A stretch of DNA of 50,406 bases from Nostoc sp. CMAA1605 (GTDB lineage Bacteria; Cyanobacteriota; Cyanobacteriia; Cyanobacteriales; Nostocaceae), in contig NZ_PJIZ01000051.1 in the NCBI RefSeq assembly GCF_021596505.1, forward strand, positions 1 to 50,406, written 5' to 3'. Positions 28,549-38,309 of this stretch are shown in pieces; position 1 is the first letter of the stretch, and every line of letters starts with the position of its first letter. The notes under the pieces are model-generated. The model was given only the letters and a program-made list of their open reading frames with translations, was not told the origin of the DNA and did not search any database. Position numbers and translations under genes: made by a program.

Positions 28549-28839
28549 ATGTCAACGGTTGCACAAAATATAAAACCCGGCCGCATCATTGTGCGACAAG
28601 AGGGGGTGGGTTTGTCAATGCTGCGAAATGTTAAAAACAATCGTACTAAAAATAAATGTGAACGCAATCATCAATGTTTCAAGCTAATTTTTGTTACATT
28701 ACTTAATAAAAACTCAGTCCTTGGTACTGAACTAGACTCTAGATCAGAAATCCCCAGCAACCCTGCAAGTGCTGATCCCCTCGTAGAACATCTGTGGAAA
28801 ACTGGGAAAACTCCTGTGGAAACTCTGTGGAATAAGTGA
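28549..28839 (+). CDS. Doubtful small ORF, 96 aa
   Basis: The frame MSTVAQNIKPGRIIVRQEG has AAGGT upstream and stays open for 96 codons. I recognise no family. Its last 20 codons overlap an 11-bp-pitch TGTGGAAA repeat, which speaks against normal coding there. It may be real, a remnant, or only a leader region. Confidence 0.3.
   Translation: MSTVAQNIKPGRIIVRQEGVGLSMLRNVKNNRTKNKCERNHQCFKLIFVTLLNKNSVLGTELDSRSEIPSNPASADPLVEHLWKTGKTPVETLWNK
28793..28836. repeat. Four 10-12-bp-pitch TGTGGAAA-type repeats
   Basis: TGTGGAAAA (28793-28801), GGGAAAAC (28804-28811), TGTGGAAAC (28815-28823) and TGTGGAATA (28826-28834) follow each other at helical spacing. The first is the exact reverse complement of TTTTCCACA, the cyanobacterial DnaA-box form. 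They lie upstream of the MFS remnant. Confidence 0.5.
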
Positions 28840-28899
28840 GGAAAATATCAGCCAATGATAAGAATTACAAAAACGTGATCTTTTAATGACATTGTTACC

Positions 28900-29568
28900 C
28901 ATGAAAATTGCTTCCCTATCCCAGTTATCTAGTTTGTTACCCTCGATACATCCTCAAATTAGGGTTTTAGCGATCGCCGTTTCTTGATTTACATTGCAGC
29001 CAATATCCTGTTCACCATATATATTCAAATCCACACAATTCTTCCCCTGTATTTAAAAAACTTCATTTCCGTGGGAGAGACAGCCCAAAGTTTTAGCGAA
29101 TCTACAATTAGCAGATTATTTTCTTGGCACTTAGTCTTAGTAATTATCTGTCAACTACCTCTGACCAACCTGTTAAAACTGTACTCCCACTCAAACGCAC
29201 TCACAGTTTCGGCTATTTTGTGGGCTATTGGTTTTAGTTTAATTTGGGTGACAGGTAACTTCTCATGCTATCAATTAATTTGGGCGACATTGGCATTAAC
29301 AGTATTAGCGATGGCATCTGTAGCGTACAATCCATCAGCCGCCTCTCTAGTCACCGATTTAGCCCCCGAATCCCACCGAGGAATATACTTTTCTATTAAT
29401 TCCCTGTGCTGGGCTTTAGGTGGATTTATCGGCTCACCCTTGGGAGGGTGGGCTTTAGATCAATCACCCCTAATTACTCATCATTTTTGGTTGGGCTTTG
29501 TTTTGAGTGTAGCGATCGCCATCACCATTTTGCAGTATTTAAATTGGGTTTTAGTCAATAGTCATTAG
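28900..29568 (+). pseudogene. MFS transporter remnant: N-terminal half deleted
   Basis: The C-terminal half of a major-facilitator transporter (six helices, TM7-TM12) is clear from about 28984: LIYIAANILFTIYIQ, then ASLVTDLAPESHRGIYFSIN, the usual loop between TM10 and TM11, and GGFIGSPLGGWALD. Upstream, ATG 28900 opens MKIASLSQLSSLLPSIHPQI, a plausible native start, but it stops at 28984-28986 after RVLAIAVS. TM1-TM6, about 180 residues, are missing. The junction falls at GCGATCGCC, a HIP1 site. The last residues (VNSH) are read out of the adjacent STRR repeat. It cannot make a working transporter as it stands. Confidence 0.75.
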
Positions 29569-29642
29569 TCATTAGTCATTAGTCATTAGTCATTAGGCAT
29601 GGGGCATGGGGCATTGGGCATGGGGCATTGGGCATGGAACAA
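29551..29642. repeat. STRR arrays (AGTCATT, then GGGCATG/GGGCATT)
   Basis: Tandem AGTCATT units start inside the end of the MFS remnant and pass into GGGCATG and GGGCATT heptamers. They are typical of heterocystous cyanobacteria. Confidence 0.85.
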
Positions 29643-29679
29643 GGGAAGAAAACCGATAATTAATAAGTGTTACACTTCC

Positions 29680-29750
29680 CACTCACTACTCACTACTCAG
29701 CATTCACCACTCAGCACTCACCACTCAGCACTCACTACTCAGCACTCTCT
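29680..29750. repeat. CACTACT/CAGCACT heptamer array
   Basis: About ten tandem 7-base units such as ACTCACT, ACTCAGC and ACCACTC end directly at the stop codon of hisIE. The same words occur in the other orientation in the mutL gene and after hemL. Confidence 0.8.
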
Positions 29751-30399
29751 ACCGTCGCCGTTCTTGTAGCTTACGATAAACTGCTTTTAAATCTACTTGA
29801 TGATGCGCTAAGGCAACTAGTGTGTGGTAAAGCAAGTCTGCAACTTCACCGGCGATCGCATCGTGTTCATCATCTTTAAATGCCATTACTACTTCGGCTG
29901 ATTCTTCACCGATTTTCTTTAAAATCTTGTTATCGCCACCAGCTAATAACTTACAAGTGTAGGAACTTTCATTGGGATGATCGCGGCGATCGCATATTAC
30001 TTGAAACACCTGAGATAAAGTATCCCCAGGTGGTGCAATGATTTGTCCTTCGATTTGATGAAAACAACTACGTTCACCTGTATGACAGGCAATATCTCCT
30101 ATTTGCTCTACACCAACTAGTAAAGCATCACTATCGCAATCATATCGAATACTTTTTACCTTTTGGGTATGCCCTGAAGTCCCGCCTTTGTGCCACAATT
30201 CTTGGCGGGAACGGCTCCAAAACCACGTTTCTTTTGTGTCTAAAGTCTTTTGTAAAGATTCCTGATTCATCCAAGCCATCATCAGTACAGTACCATCCAA
30301 ATAGTCTTGGACAATTGCTGGTACTAAACCACGTTCATCGTAGCGAATTTTTTCAACGGGAATGGCATTATGTAGTGATGGGGAATCGGGGGAAAACAT
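29749..30399 (-). CDS. hisIE: Bifunctional phosphoribosyl-AMP cyclohydrolase / phosphoribosyl-ATP pyrophosphatase
   Basis: Second and third steps of histidine synthesis in one protein. The HisI part (about residues 15-115) has the metal and catalytic motifs [13 protein letters not shown] and [10 protein letters not shown]. The HisE part (about 120-210) has [15 protein letters not shown] and the final [14 protein letters not shown]. Length 216 residues fits the fused enzyme. Start ATG 30399 gives [20 protein letters not shown]; a shorter start cannot be ruled out. It stands alone, as his genes often do in cyanobacteria. Cytoplasmic. Confidence 0.95.
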   Translation of the reverse strand: MFSPDSPSLHNAIPVEKIRYDERGLVPAIVQDYLDGTVLMMAWMNQESLQKTLDTKETWFWSRSRQELWHKGGTSGHTQKVKSIRYDCDSDALLVGVEQIGDIACHTGERSCFHQIEGQIIAPPGDTLSQVFQVICDRRDHPNESSYTCKLLAGGDNKILKKIGEESAEVVMAFKDDEHDAIAGEVADLLYHTLVALAHHQVDLKAVYRKLQERRR

Positions 30400-30495
30400 A
30401 CCAGCGAATTTATTCTAGTAAAACTAATCATGTCTGGTTTCACGATACCATTATCAATAGTGCAACTGGCATGATTTTTCCACACCCTCTATGAA

Positions 30496-30690
30496 TCATC
30501 TTTGTAAAACTACATTCCTTTCCATTGCTGATTGGATTCTGACAGCACTTAACGCCACATGGTGAGCCTTAGTATCTTCACCATACCAATGCAAAGCTGA
30601 GTTAAAAGCGGCGCGATACAGGTCTTGGTATGCCTCTGATAATTCAGTACGGATTTCTAAAGGCAAGTCTTGGTTGGACTTGTATAACAT
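30496..30690 (-). CDS. ChaB-family small protein
   Basis: Sixty-four residues with the ChaB pattern: MLYKSNQDLPLEIRTELSEA, then YQDLYRAAFNSALHWYG and a last helix HHVALSAVRIQSAMERN. ChaB was described as a cation-transport regulator in E. coli, a role not well proven. Start ATG 30690; no good ribosome binding site. It lies alone between hisIE and hemL. The family is fairly sure, the role unknown. Confidence 0.85.
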   Translation of the reverse strand: MLYKSNQDLPLEIRTELSEAYQDLYRAAFNSALHWYGEDTKAHHVALSAVRIQSAMERNVVLQR

Positions 30691-30799
30691 ATCGTTATTT
30701 TTTTGGTTCTGTTAATTTTATACGATATAAGTTCTAGGCGAAATTTAACCCTATCCTAAGATAGAGCTTTTTTTGAATGCCCACTGTTAGGAGAGAACC

Positions 30800-32097
30800 T
30801 TGGTAAACACCACAATTAAAACCACTAAATCACAAGAAATTTTTGCTGCTGCTCAACATCTCATGCCAGGCGGTGTTAGCTCACCAGTTCGTGCTTTTAA
30901 ATCTGTAGGGGGACAACCTATAGTTTTTGATCGGGTCAAGGGTGCATATATTTGGGATGTAGATGGCAACCAATACATCGACTATGTAGGGACTTGGGGG
31001 CCAGCTATTTGTGGTCACGCCCATCCAGAAGTGATTAGCGCACTCCATGAAGCTTTGGAAAAAGGTACTAGCTTTGGTGCGCCTTCGGTGCTAGAAAATG
31101 TCCTGGCGGAAATGGTAATTGCTGCCGTTCCTAGCATTGAAATGGTACGATTCGTCAACTCCGGTACAGAAGCTTGTATGGCTGTGCTAAGGCTGATGCG
31201 TGCCTTCACTAACCGGGAGAAAATCATCAAGTTTGAAGGCTGCTACCACGGCCACGCTGATATGTTCTTAGTCAAAGCAGGCTCAGGTGTCGCCACCCTT
31301 GGCTTACCTGATTCCCCTGGTGTGCCTAAGTCAGCAACCAGCAGCACCCTAACAGCACCTTACAACGACTTAGAAGCTGTCAAAGCTTTATTTGAAGAGA
31401 ACCGTGATCAGATTGCGGGTGTAATTCTTGAACCTGTTGTGGGTAATGCCGGGTTTATTACCCCCGATGCTGGCTTTTTAGAAGGTCTACGGGAACTGAC
31501 TCATGAGCATGACGCATTGCTGGTGTTTGATGAAGTCATGACTGGTTTTCGCATTGCTTATGGTGGCGCACAAGAGAAATTTGGCATCACACCAGATTTA
31601 ACCACTATGGGTAAAGTTATCGGTGGTGGCTTGCCAGTGGGTGCTTATGGCGGTCGCCGCGATATCATGTCTATGATTGCTCCGGCCGGCCCTGTGTATC
31701 AGGCTGGAACTCTTTCCGGTAATCCTCTGGCTATGACGGCGGGGATTAAAACCTTGGAATTATTGCAAAAGCCTGGTAATTACGAGTATCTAGAGCGCAT
31801 TACCAAAAGACTTGCTGATGGTTTACTACAAGCAGCTAAAGAAACTGGTCATGCAGCTTGCGGCGGTTCTATTAGCGCGATGTTCGGCTTATTTTTACCT
31901 CTGGCCCTGTGCATAACTATGAAGATGCCAAAAAGTCAGATACAGCGAAATTCGGACGTTTTCATCGCGGTATGTTAGAACGCGGCGTTTATTTAGCACC
32001 TTCTCAATTTGAGGCTGGCTTTACTTCTTTAGCTCACACTGAAGCTGATATTGACCAGACGATCGCGATCGCTCGTGAGGTCTTATCTAGTCTGTAA
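30800..32097 (+). CDS. hemL: Glutamate-1-semialdehyde 2,1-aminomutase, one frameshift near the 3' end
   Basis: Pyridoxal-phosphate enzyme turning glutamate-1-semialdehyde into 5-aminolevulinate for haem, chlorophyll and bilins. The Lys that binds the cofactor is K272 in [17 protein letters not shown]. The start is TTG 30800, supported by AGGAG at 30789-30793. The reading breaks after SISAMFGLF: the T run 31892-31896 lacks one T. With it restored, the frame continues [16 protein letters not shown] to VLSSL at 32097, giving about 432 residues, the normal size. As written, the protein ends early at 31978 with a wrong tail. Since the gene is needed for tetrapyrroles, a consensus error is more likely than a real break. 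Confidence 0.93.
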
Positions 32098-32098
32098 G

Positions 32099-32235
32099 TG
32101 GTGAGTGGTGAGTGCTGAGTTGTGAGTGCTGTTAACAGTAGTGCGGCGTTTAGCCTGTGCTGAGTTAATTCTTGAACTCAGCACTCGTTACTCATCACGG
32201 GCGAAACGCCCCGCTTCCGCTAACAGCACTATCAA
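32099..32235. repeat. Heptamers plus nested inverted repeats (REP/MITE-like)
   Basis: GTGAGTG/CTGAGTG-type heptamers lead into three nested stems: GCTGTTA (32128-32134) with TAACAGC (32221-32227), GGCGTTT (32145-32151) with AAACGCC (32204-32210), and GTGCTGAGTT (32157-32166) with AACTCAGCAC (32175-32184). It looks like a non-coding mobile or foldback repeat after hemL. Confidence 0.6.
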
Positions 32236-32783
32236 CACCTCAACAGTTACAGCCTTTGTGGTTGCACCCTGGGATAGTTTTATCTAACTTGCTGTGAAGA
32301 CCCCAAGTGGAAGTAGTCATAATTTTTGCTGCCAATATTACTGTCAATAAAATATAATACATGAACATATATTCATCTATTTTTACGAAATTTTAATGTA
32401 GATTTCGTCTCAGTAATTGTGTTTCTGGAATGAATCAACCAGTTCACAAAAGTTAGGGTAGTCCAGAATATCAATCTAGTAAAAATACTGGGTATTACCA
32501 ATTTTTAGTAATTAAAACTATCATTTTTGTAATTTACTTACGTATAAAAAATTAAATAGCAATCGCTGACGTTATTACAGCAGCAAGACTCGACACTGTT
32601 TGCTAGCATAGGTATAATAAGTTGTTTGACATCATAATTGCTTTACGTAAATCAGATCCAACTTTAGCAACTCTTCAAGGGATTTACCGCAAAACTGACC
32701 TAGCAGGAGTTGATTTTGGATCTCAATAATTGAAGAAGAGTCTCACTCTCACCGTTACTATTCGTGCAGCGAGTTCACAGTGC
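32236..32783. other. Intergenic region before kinase gene
   Basis: About 550 AT-rich bases with no gene seen. TATAATA at 32610-32616 could be a promoter box for the kinase. No operator was recognised. Confidence 0.4.
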
Positions 32784-34403
32784 ATGAGCTATTGCATAAA
32801 TCCGACCTGTCCTAACCCAGAGAATGTAGCACATAGCCGAAGATGTGAAGCTTGTGGCTCACCATTACAGTTGCGCGATCGCTATCTAGTTTTGAAGCCA
32901 TTGGGTCAGGGTGGCTTTGGCGCAACCTTTTTAGCCCGCGATGAAATTTTACCAGGCGCGCCTAGCTGTGTCATCAAGCAGCTACGCCCTTCTGGAACAT
33001 CTCCACAGGTGTTACAAATGGCGCGGGAACTATTCGAGCGAGAAGCCAAAACCCTGGGTACAATCGGGAATCATCCCCAAATACCCCGATTACTTGACTA
33101 TTTTGAAGCGCAAGAACATTTTTACTTAGTTCAGGAATATATTAGCGGTTCTACACTCCAGCAAGAAGTAAAACTCAACGGAACTTTTAGCGAAGCTGGT
33201 GTTAAGCAATTTCTCAGTGAAATTTTGCCTTTACTGCAATATATTCATGATCAAAAAGTTATTCACCGTGACATTAAACCAGCTAACTTAATTCGCCGTT
33301 CTCAAGATTCCAGAATGGTGCTGATTGACTTTGGCGCAGTCAAAAACCAAGTTACCCAAGCCACAACTAATCAATCAGGACATACAGCTTTAACCGCCTA
33401 TGCTATTGGTACTCCTGGTTTTGCACCTCCAGAGCAAATGGCAATGCGTCCTGTTTATGCCAGTGATATTTATGCCTTGGGAGTCACCTGTGTTTATTTA
33501 TTGACAGGTAAAACGCCCAAAGACATGGAATATAATCCCAGTACAGGGGAAGTCATGTGGGAACACTTAGTACAAATCAGTGACCATATGATTCATGTCC
33601 TCCGAAAAATGTTAGAAGTCTCAGTTCGTAGTCGCTACCACTCAGCTAAAGAAGTCCTCAAAGCCTTAGAAATAGAACCATATTTAGAAAGTTTAGCTGG
33701 TGGATTGTTAGTCAAATCAGATTCTAATCATAAAGAAGGAACATACAACCGACCAGATGATTCTGCCGTTCTTTGCAGTAACCCTTCGGCTGCGGCTACA
33801 GGTTTAGGAGTAGCACAAGTAGCAGCAGCCATTCGCGCTCGACGAGCTAAACTCGGTGATGGTACTCGGTTAGATGCTGGAGGGACGCGACAAGGAGTTT
33901 CCGGTGCTAAACCATCAACGACAGCTAACAGTAATGGGAATGGTTCTCATAACTTAAAGTCGAAGGTGGGGCGCAGACTAGATACCCAAAGTTTACTCAC
34001 CGCCTATGTGAAGGGAAGACGAGATTTTGCTTTACACAATCTCAATTTACTTAATCTTCAAGGTGCGGATTTATCATCTACCAATTTCCACTCATGTCAA
34101 CTACAAAATACTAATCTTCAAGGGGCTAATCTCCAAAATAGTGATTTTGGTAGAGCAAGTTTAACGCGTGCTAACTTAAAGGATGCTAATCTCACTAAAG
34201 CTTACTTCAATCATGCTGATTTAGAAGGGGCAGACCTACGGGGTGCAGATTTGACTAATGCTTATCTTAGTAACGCAAATTTGCGGGGTGCTAACTTATG
34301 TGGTGCTAACCTCACGGGAGCGAAAATTTCCGATGAACAATTAGCATTAGCTAAAATCAATTGGATGACGATACGACCCAACGGTAAAAGAGGTTTATTA
34401 TAA
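32784..34403 (+). CDS. SpkB-like Ser/Thr protein kinase with pentapeptide repeats
   Basis: Eukaryotic-type kinase, 539 residues. The first 35 hold a four-Cys zinc ribbon (CINPTCPNPENVAHSRRCEA). The kinase domain (about 40-305) has the glycine loop GQGGFGATFLARD, Lys in CVIKQLRP, HRDIKPANL, DFG and APPEQ, all active-site residues present. A linker rich in Ser/Gly follows. The last 110 residues are about twenty pentapeptide repeats of the ADLxx/ANLxx type. This layout is that of Synechocystis SpkB. I start at ATG 32784, before the Cys ribbon; TTG 32730 would add 18 unlikely residues. The FHA protein gene follows, a possible phospho-target reader. Confidence 0.92.
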   Translation: MSYCINPTCPNPENVAHSRRCEACGSPLQLRDRYLVLKPLGQGGFGATFLARDEILPGAPSCVIKQLRPSGTSPQVLQMARELFEREAKTLGTIGNHPQIPRLLDYFEAQEHFYLVQEYISGSTLQQEVKLNGTFSEAGVKQFLSEILPLLQYIHDQKVIHRDIKPANLIRRSQDSRMVLIDFGAVKNQVTQATTNQSGHTALTAYAIGTPGFAPPEQMAMRPVYASDIYALGVTCVYLLTGKTPKDMEYNPSTGEVMWEHLVQISDHMIHVLRKMLEVSVRSRYHSAKEVLKALEIEPYLESLAGGLLVKSDSNHKEGTYNRPDDSAVLCSNPSAAATGLGVAQVAAAIRARRAKLGDGTRLDAGGTRQGVSGAKPSTTANSNGNGSHNLKSKVGRRLDTQSLLTAYVKGRRDFALHNLNLLNLQGADLSSTNFHSCQLQNTNLQGANLQNSDFGRASLTRANLKDANLTKAYFNHADLEGADLRGADLTNAYLSNANLRGANLCGANLTGAKISDEQLALAKINWMTIRPNGKRGLL

Positions 34404-34754
34404 CTTCCTCAATATCTAACGCAGAATCAGCAACGGGAAATTGTGTAATTCTCGTTTGACGATATTTCTCAAATAATTTGTTTAAAAACAGCATAAGCGA
34501 AAAATTTTCTAAAGTTGCTGTATTTCTGCAAAAAATATGAGTTTTTTTAAAATTAAATAAAAGTGCATGACTCAAGGGAATGATTTTTTTGGGGAAACCC
34601 TTGATATTGGTGTTATTTGAGTATAAAAATCCGAAAAAAGAGCAGTTTGTAGAATTGCTGCTTATGAGAATTTGCTACAATTGAAAATAGCATTAACTTT
34701 TCTTAAGTTTAAACATTTTGTCGAATTTAAAATACTTTGTTAATTCCATTAGTT
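34404..34754. other. Intergenic region, no gene seen
   Basis: About 350 AT-rich bases between kinase and FHA genes. A minus-strand frame at 34357-34575 overlaps the kinase gene and is not convincing. A separate promoter for the FHA gene probably lies here. Confidence 0.4.
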
Positions 34755-35492
34755 ATGAATAGAAATTTCCCAAATTATGAGCTAGAAAGACGCTTAAGTT
34801 TATATCATGTATTTCTGGCTTTATATGAAAGACATGGCGATCTTCTAGATAGAATTCTCCAACTAGAAAATCTCTATCAGCCATCCTTGAAAGGTGAAAA
34901 TTTGCGTTATGTCCAAGGCGTTGTAGAAGATTCATCGGTTTATCTGATTACTAACTTATGTGACAATCAGACACAAACCCTGGAACAAATGCAACATATT
35001 TGGACAATAGGACGCGATCGCAGTAACGGTATATGCGCGGATAATCGACATTTATCCCGTTGTCATGCTGCGATTCAGTATATTGAATATCAAGGTTTTT
35101 ATCTAGTTGATTTCCACAGTACCAACGGTTCTTTTGTGAATGGAGAATCTATTTATCAACCCACCAAACTCCAAGATGGCGATCGCATTCGGTTAGGAAG
35201 TTTAACTTTTGATTTTTTCCTCAATCACCAACACCGTGTTTTACCAGCATTACCAGCCGATTTAGTCACCCAACTCATTCCCTCAATAACAGATATTCAA
35301 GAGCCAGAATTAGGTAGTCACAGTGCTACTCAACAAACAAATGATCTCGTCAACCCTGACGAAACTGTACAAATTTCTCTAGAATGTGCTTGGGGTAGAT
35401 TAGAATATGGGCGAGATGGTTTACAAGAAAAACAAAAATCTGACATTTTAGACAGGTTCTTCCAGCAATCCACAAGGACTGATTGTCGATAA
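34755..35492 (+). CDS. FHA-domain protein
   Basis: Phosphothreonine-binding protein, about 245 residues. N-terminal helices (about 1-60, NYELERRLSLYHVFLALYER), then an FHA domain at about 80-155: WTIGRDRSNGI with the Gly-Arg, HLSRCHAAI with the Ser and His, and DFHSTNGSFVNG with the Asn-Gly, the residues that hold phosphothreonine. The C-terminal 60 residues are not recognisable. I start at ATG 34755; TTG 34737 in the same frame lacks support. It follows an SpkB-like kinase, so reading of that kinase's targets is a reasonable inference, unproven. Confidence 0.88.
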   Translation: MNRNFPNYELERRLSLYHVFLALYERHGDLLDRILQLENLYQPSLKGENLRYVQGVVEDSSVYLITNLCDNQTQTLEQMQHIWTIGRDRSNGICADNRHLSRCHAAIQYIEYQGFYLVDFHSTNGSFVNGESIYQPTKLQDGDRIRLGSLTFDFFLNHQHRVLPALPADLVTQLIPSITDIQEPELGSHSATQQTNDLVNPDETVQISLECAWGRLEYGRDGLQEKQKSDILDRFFQQSTRTDCR

Positions 35493-35599
35493 TTTCTGAC
35501 TTGAAAAAGGGGTGTAGGGGTGCAAGGGTATAAGGGTGTAAGGGAAAGACTTTTTCATGTGTTCTGGTGTACGCAATTCATGACGGCTACTTAAAACTA

Positions 35600-35630
35600 A
35601 AAAGATTACTCCTGTTAAGAGTAATCTTTT
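35600..35630. terminator. Bidirectional terminator between FHA gene and recA
   Basis: AAAAGATTACTC (35600-35611) and GAGTAATCTTTT (35619-35630) form a perfect 12-bp stem with a 7-base loop, ending in T on the plus strand and, by symmetry, on the minus strand. It lies between two convergent genes. Confidence 0.8.
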
Positions 35631-35703
35631 GTAATTTATAGCTGTGATTTTAGATTCATACTGGTGATGGGATAAATTTGTTTATGCACCATCAACGCCA
35701 GTT

Positions 35704-36780
35704 TTACTCTTCTTCTAAATCAACGTCTTCGTCTTCATCTTCTTCATTGACTTTAGCTACTGAATTAGCAGATACAACAGCACCTTTATCTAGCTTTTCT
35801 CGTACCAGTTTCTTAATTTGTTCTGTAAATTCTGGCTTTTCTTCTAGATACTTAATAGCATTATCTCGTCCTTGAGAGATGTTATCACCGTTGTAACTAT
35901 ACCAAGCTCCTTTACGAACCAAAATCCCTGTTTCTTCAGCTAAATCTACTAAACAACCGATAGTAGAAACGCCCTTACCAAAAATAATGTCAAATTCTGC
36001 CACTCTAAAAGGTGGAGCAACTTTATTTTTAGCAACTTTCACTTTTACACGGTTGCCAAATTCGTCTGAACCTTTTTTCAAGGTTTGAATACGACGAATA
36101 TCTAGACGAACTGAAGCGTAGAATTTCAAGGCGTTACCACCGGTGGTGGTTTCAGGACTACCGTAGGTGACACCAATTTTTTGGCGGAGCTGGTTAATAA
36201 AAATAACTGTGCAGCCTGATTTACCAATATTACCAGTAATTTTACGTAGAGCTTGGCTCATTAACCTGGCTTGCAAACCAACGTGAGCATCTCCCATATC
36301 CCCTTCAATTTCCGCACGGGGAACTAACGCCGCCACTGAGTCGATAACTACAATGTCAACGGCGGCGGAGCGTACTAATTGATCAACGATTTCCAAAGCT
36401 GCTTCACCGGTGTCAGGTTGGGAAACCAACAGATTGTCAATATCGACACCTAAAGCCGCCGCGTAGGTAGGATCAAGGGCGTGTTCAGCGTCTACAAAAG
36501 CAGCAATACCGCCTTCTCTTTGTACTTCTGCGATCGCGTGCAGTGCTACAGTCGTCTTACCGGAACTTTCCGGCCCATAAATCTCAATCACCCGTCCCTT
36601 GGGTAAACCTCCACCCAAAGCCAAATCCAAAGTCAATGCCCCAGTGGAGATTGTTTCTACCCGCATTCGAGTAGCATCACCCAGGCGCATAATTGCTCCT
36701 TTACCGAAGCTGCGCTCAATTTGGTTGAGTACCATATTGAGTGCTTTTTGCTTGCCGGAAGTATCGGTATTAATAGCCAT
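35704..36780 (-). CDS. recA: Recombinase A
   Basis: DNA-strand exchange and LexA co-protease, 358 residues. Walker A is GPESSGKTT, and the core stretches ([40 protein letters not shown], the latter with the L2 loop start) are typical. The C-terminus is a highly acidic tail ([13 protein letters not shown]). Start ATG 36780 gives [18 protein letters not shown] LexA-box-like sequence lies about 53-68 bases upstream. It ends near the bidirectional hairpin 35600-35630. Confidence 0.97.
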   Translation of the reverse strand: MAINTDTSGKQKALNMVLNQIERSFGKGAIMRLGDATRMRVETISTGALTLDLALGGGLPKGRVIEIYGPESSGKTTVALHAIAEVQREGGIAAFVDAEHALDPTYAAALGVDIDNLLVSQPDTGEAALEIVDQLVRSAAVDIVVIDSVAALVPRAEIEGDMGDAHVGLQARLMSQALRKITGNIGKSGCTVIFINQLRQKIGVTYGSPETTTGGNALKFYASVRLDIRRIQTLKKGSDEFGNRVKVKVAKNKVAPPFRVAEFDIIFGKGVSTIGCLVDLAEETGILVRKGAWYSYNGDNISQGRDNAIKYLEEKPEFTEQIKKLVREKLDKGAVVSANSVAKVNEEDEDEDVDLEEE

Positions 36781-36832
36781 TCGTGCCTCTATCAGTATAT
36801 GGATTTTAGGTGTGTAGGGTTGAGAATTTTAG

Positions 36833-36848
36833 TAGAACAGATATACTA
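36833..36848 (-). promoter_or_regulatory. LexA-box-like operator of recA
   Basis: On the recA strand the sequence is TAGTATATCTGTTCTA. It fits the cyanobacterial LexA box (RGTAC-N3-DGTWCB) with one mismatch (T for C). Its place, about 55 bp before the recA start codon, fits damage control by LexA. Confidence 0.65.
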
Positions 36849-37003
36849 TTTTAGCCGGAAATTTCTAGAATAGGACTTCTCAAATTAAAAAGTGACTGTG
36901 ACAATATCGTAACGCGATCGCTACTACGTGTAACTAGTACAAAACAACTATAGTTTCGTCCCTTGTCGGGCAATTTGGGATTTTGGATTAGGTAAAACAA
37001 TCG

Positions 37004-38044
37004 TCATGTACCACTGTAGGGTGCTAAGGCTAGAGTTTTCGTCAAATCGGTAAGCAAAAAGCGATCGCAAACTTGAAACAGTTCTACTTCAGAGGCGGCT
37101 TGTCGCATCAGTCGCAGGAAATGACCTTCAGCGTCCACACTGAGGGCAATATAGTTAAGAAACATTTTGAGGTAGCCTACGCGCGCTCGTTCGGGGATAT
37201 TGGGGGCGGCGGGGGTTTGCCATAAACGCTCAATATAGTCGCGCACCTCTATTAAAGGAACAGGTTTGATCATTTCACCACGCAAAGCTTGACGAATTTG
37301 ATGAAAAATCCAAGGATTGCCGATTGCCCAGCGTCCTACCATTACCCCAGCAGCACCTGTTTGCGCCAACACCGATAAAGCAGTGGCGGCTGAGTCAATA
37401 TTGCCGTTAGCCAACACAGGACAATTCACGCAGTTGACAGCTTCGGCAATCAAATTGTATTTCACTGAACCATGATACCTATCTGCAACTGTGCGACCAT
37501 GCAAACTTAACAAATCAATGCTATGACGATTGATCAGATTGAGGATGGTGTAAAAGGTATCAGTATTTTCAAAGCCTAAGCGCATCTTGACTGTTAAAGG
37601 CCGATCATTGACAACCTGTCGCAGTTCTCCCAAAATTCGATCTACTTTATCAGGAGTGAGCAACAATCCACCCCCGACTTGTTTGCGGTAGACTCTGGGT
37701 GCTGGACAACCCATATTCAAGTCAACTCCAGCAACATTGTAACTACATAGTTCCTTGGCAGTTCTGACTAAGTTGGGAATGCTCTCCCCAATCATTTGAG
37801 CAAAAACAGGGCGACCTGTATCATTTTCGGTGACGGCTGCCAAAATGCTGGGATTGAGCCTTGAAGTTTCATTTACACGAAAATATTCGGTGAAAAAGTA
37901 GTCAGGACTGCCGTAGTGAGCAATTACCTTCATAAACCAAAGGTTAGTCACATCTTGCATAGGTGCCAGCGCAGTCAGAGGTAAGTCTTGGGATAGTGCT
38001 TGGGGGAGCGATATCTGGAACATAAGAATGCCAGTGTTCGACAA
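37004..38044 (-). CDS. tRNA-dihydrouridine synthase
   Basis: FMN enzyme reducing uridines in tRNA, 346 residues. The TIM barrel opens with LTALAPMQDVTNLWFMKVI; the catalytic Cys lies in DLNMGCPAPRV; flavin contacts are VKMRLGF and LSLHGRTVADRYHG; and VLANGNID and GVMVGRWAIGNPWIF close the barrel. Start ATG 38044 or ATG 38023 (MFQISLPQALSQ); I keep the longer. It is read in the same direction as recA, 220 bp upstream of it. Which uridine is used (DusA, B or C type) cannot be told here. Confidence 0.92.
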   Translation of the reverse strand: MSNTGILMFQISLPQALSQDLPLTALAPMQDVTNLWFMKVIAHYGSPDYFFTEYFRVNETSRLNPSILAAVTENDTGRPVFAQMIGESIPNLVRTAKELCSYNVAGVDLNMGCPAPRVYRKQVGGGLLLTPDKVDRILGELRQVVNDRPLTVKMRLGFENTDTFYTILNLINRHSIDLLSLHGRTVADRYHGSVKYNLIAEAVNCVNCPVLANGNIDSAATALSVLAQTGAAGVMVGRWAIGNPWIFHQIRQALRGEMIKPVPLIEVRDYIERLWQTPAAPNIPERARVGYLKMFLNYIALSVDAEGHFLRLMRQAASEVELFQVCDRFLLTDLTKTLALAPYSGT

Positions 38045-38309
38045 AGAATTACTGTATCAAAAATTGGTGATAGAGGGTTTGGTAAATTTTGGGTATAATC
38101 ATCAACTCTAACTGCAATGCTTCAGATTTCAGTAACTTTCTCGATAATTTGGTATGCAGTTTAAGTACCGATTTTTCCAAATATGAATTTTTGAAATTTA
38201 TCATTTTTTCTTTACAGCAAATTGATATTAATCTCGTTATATTTATCGTGGTGATAACAGTTTAGATGATTGATAGTAGAGGAGTATATCAAACATAGGT
38301 TGTTCAATT

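Noticed and set aside
29551..29750. CRISPR-like array
   Set aside because: Units are 7 bases in direct tandem without spacers, so they are STRRs.
35678..35875. Plus-strand frame rich in Ser
   Set aside because: It is the antisense of the acidic recA tail; the Ser run comes from GAA/GAT codons read in reverse.
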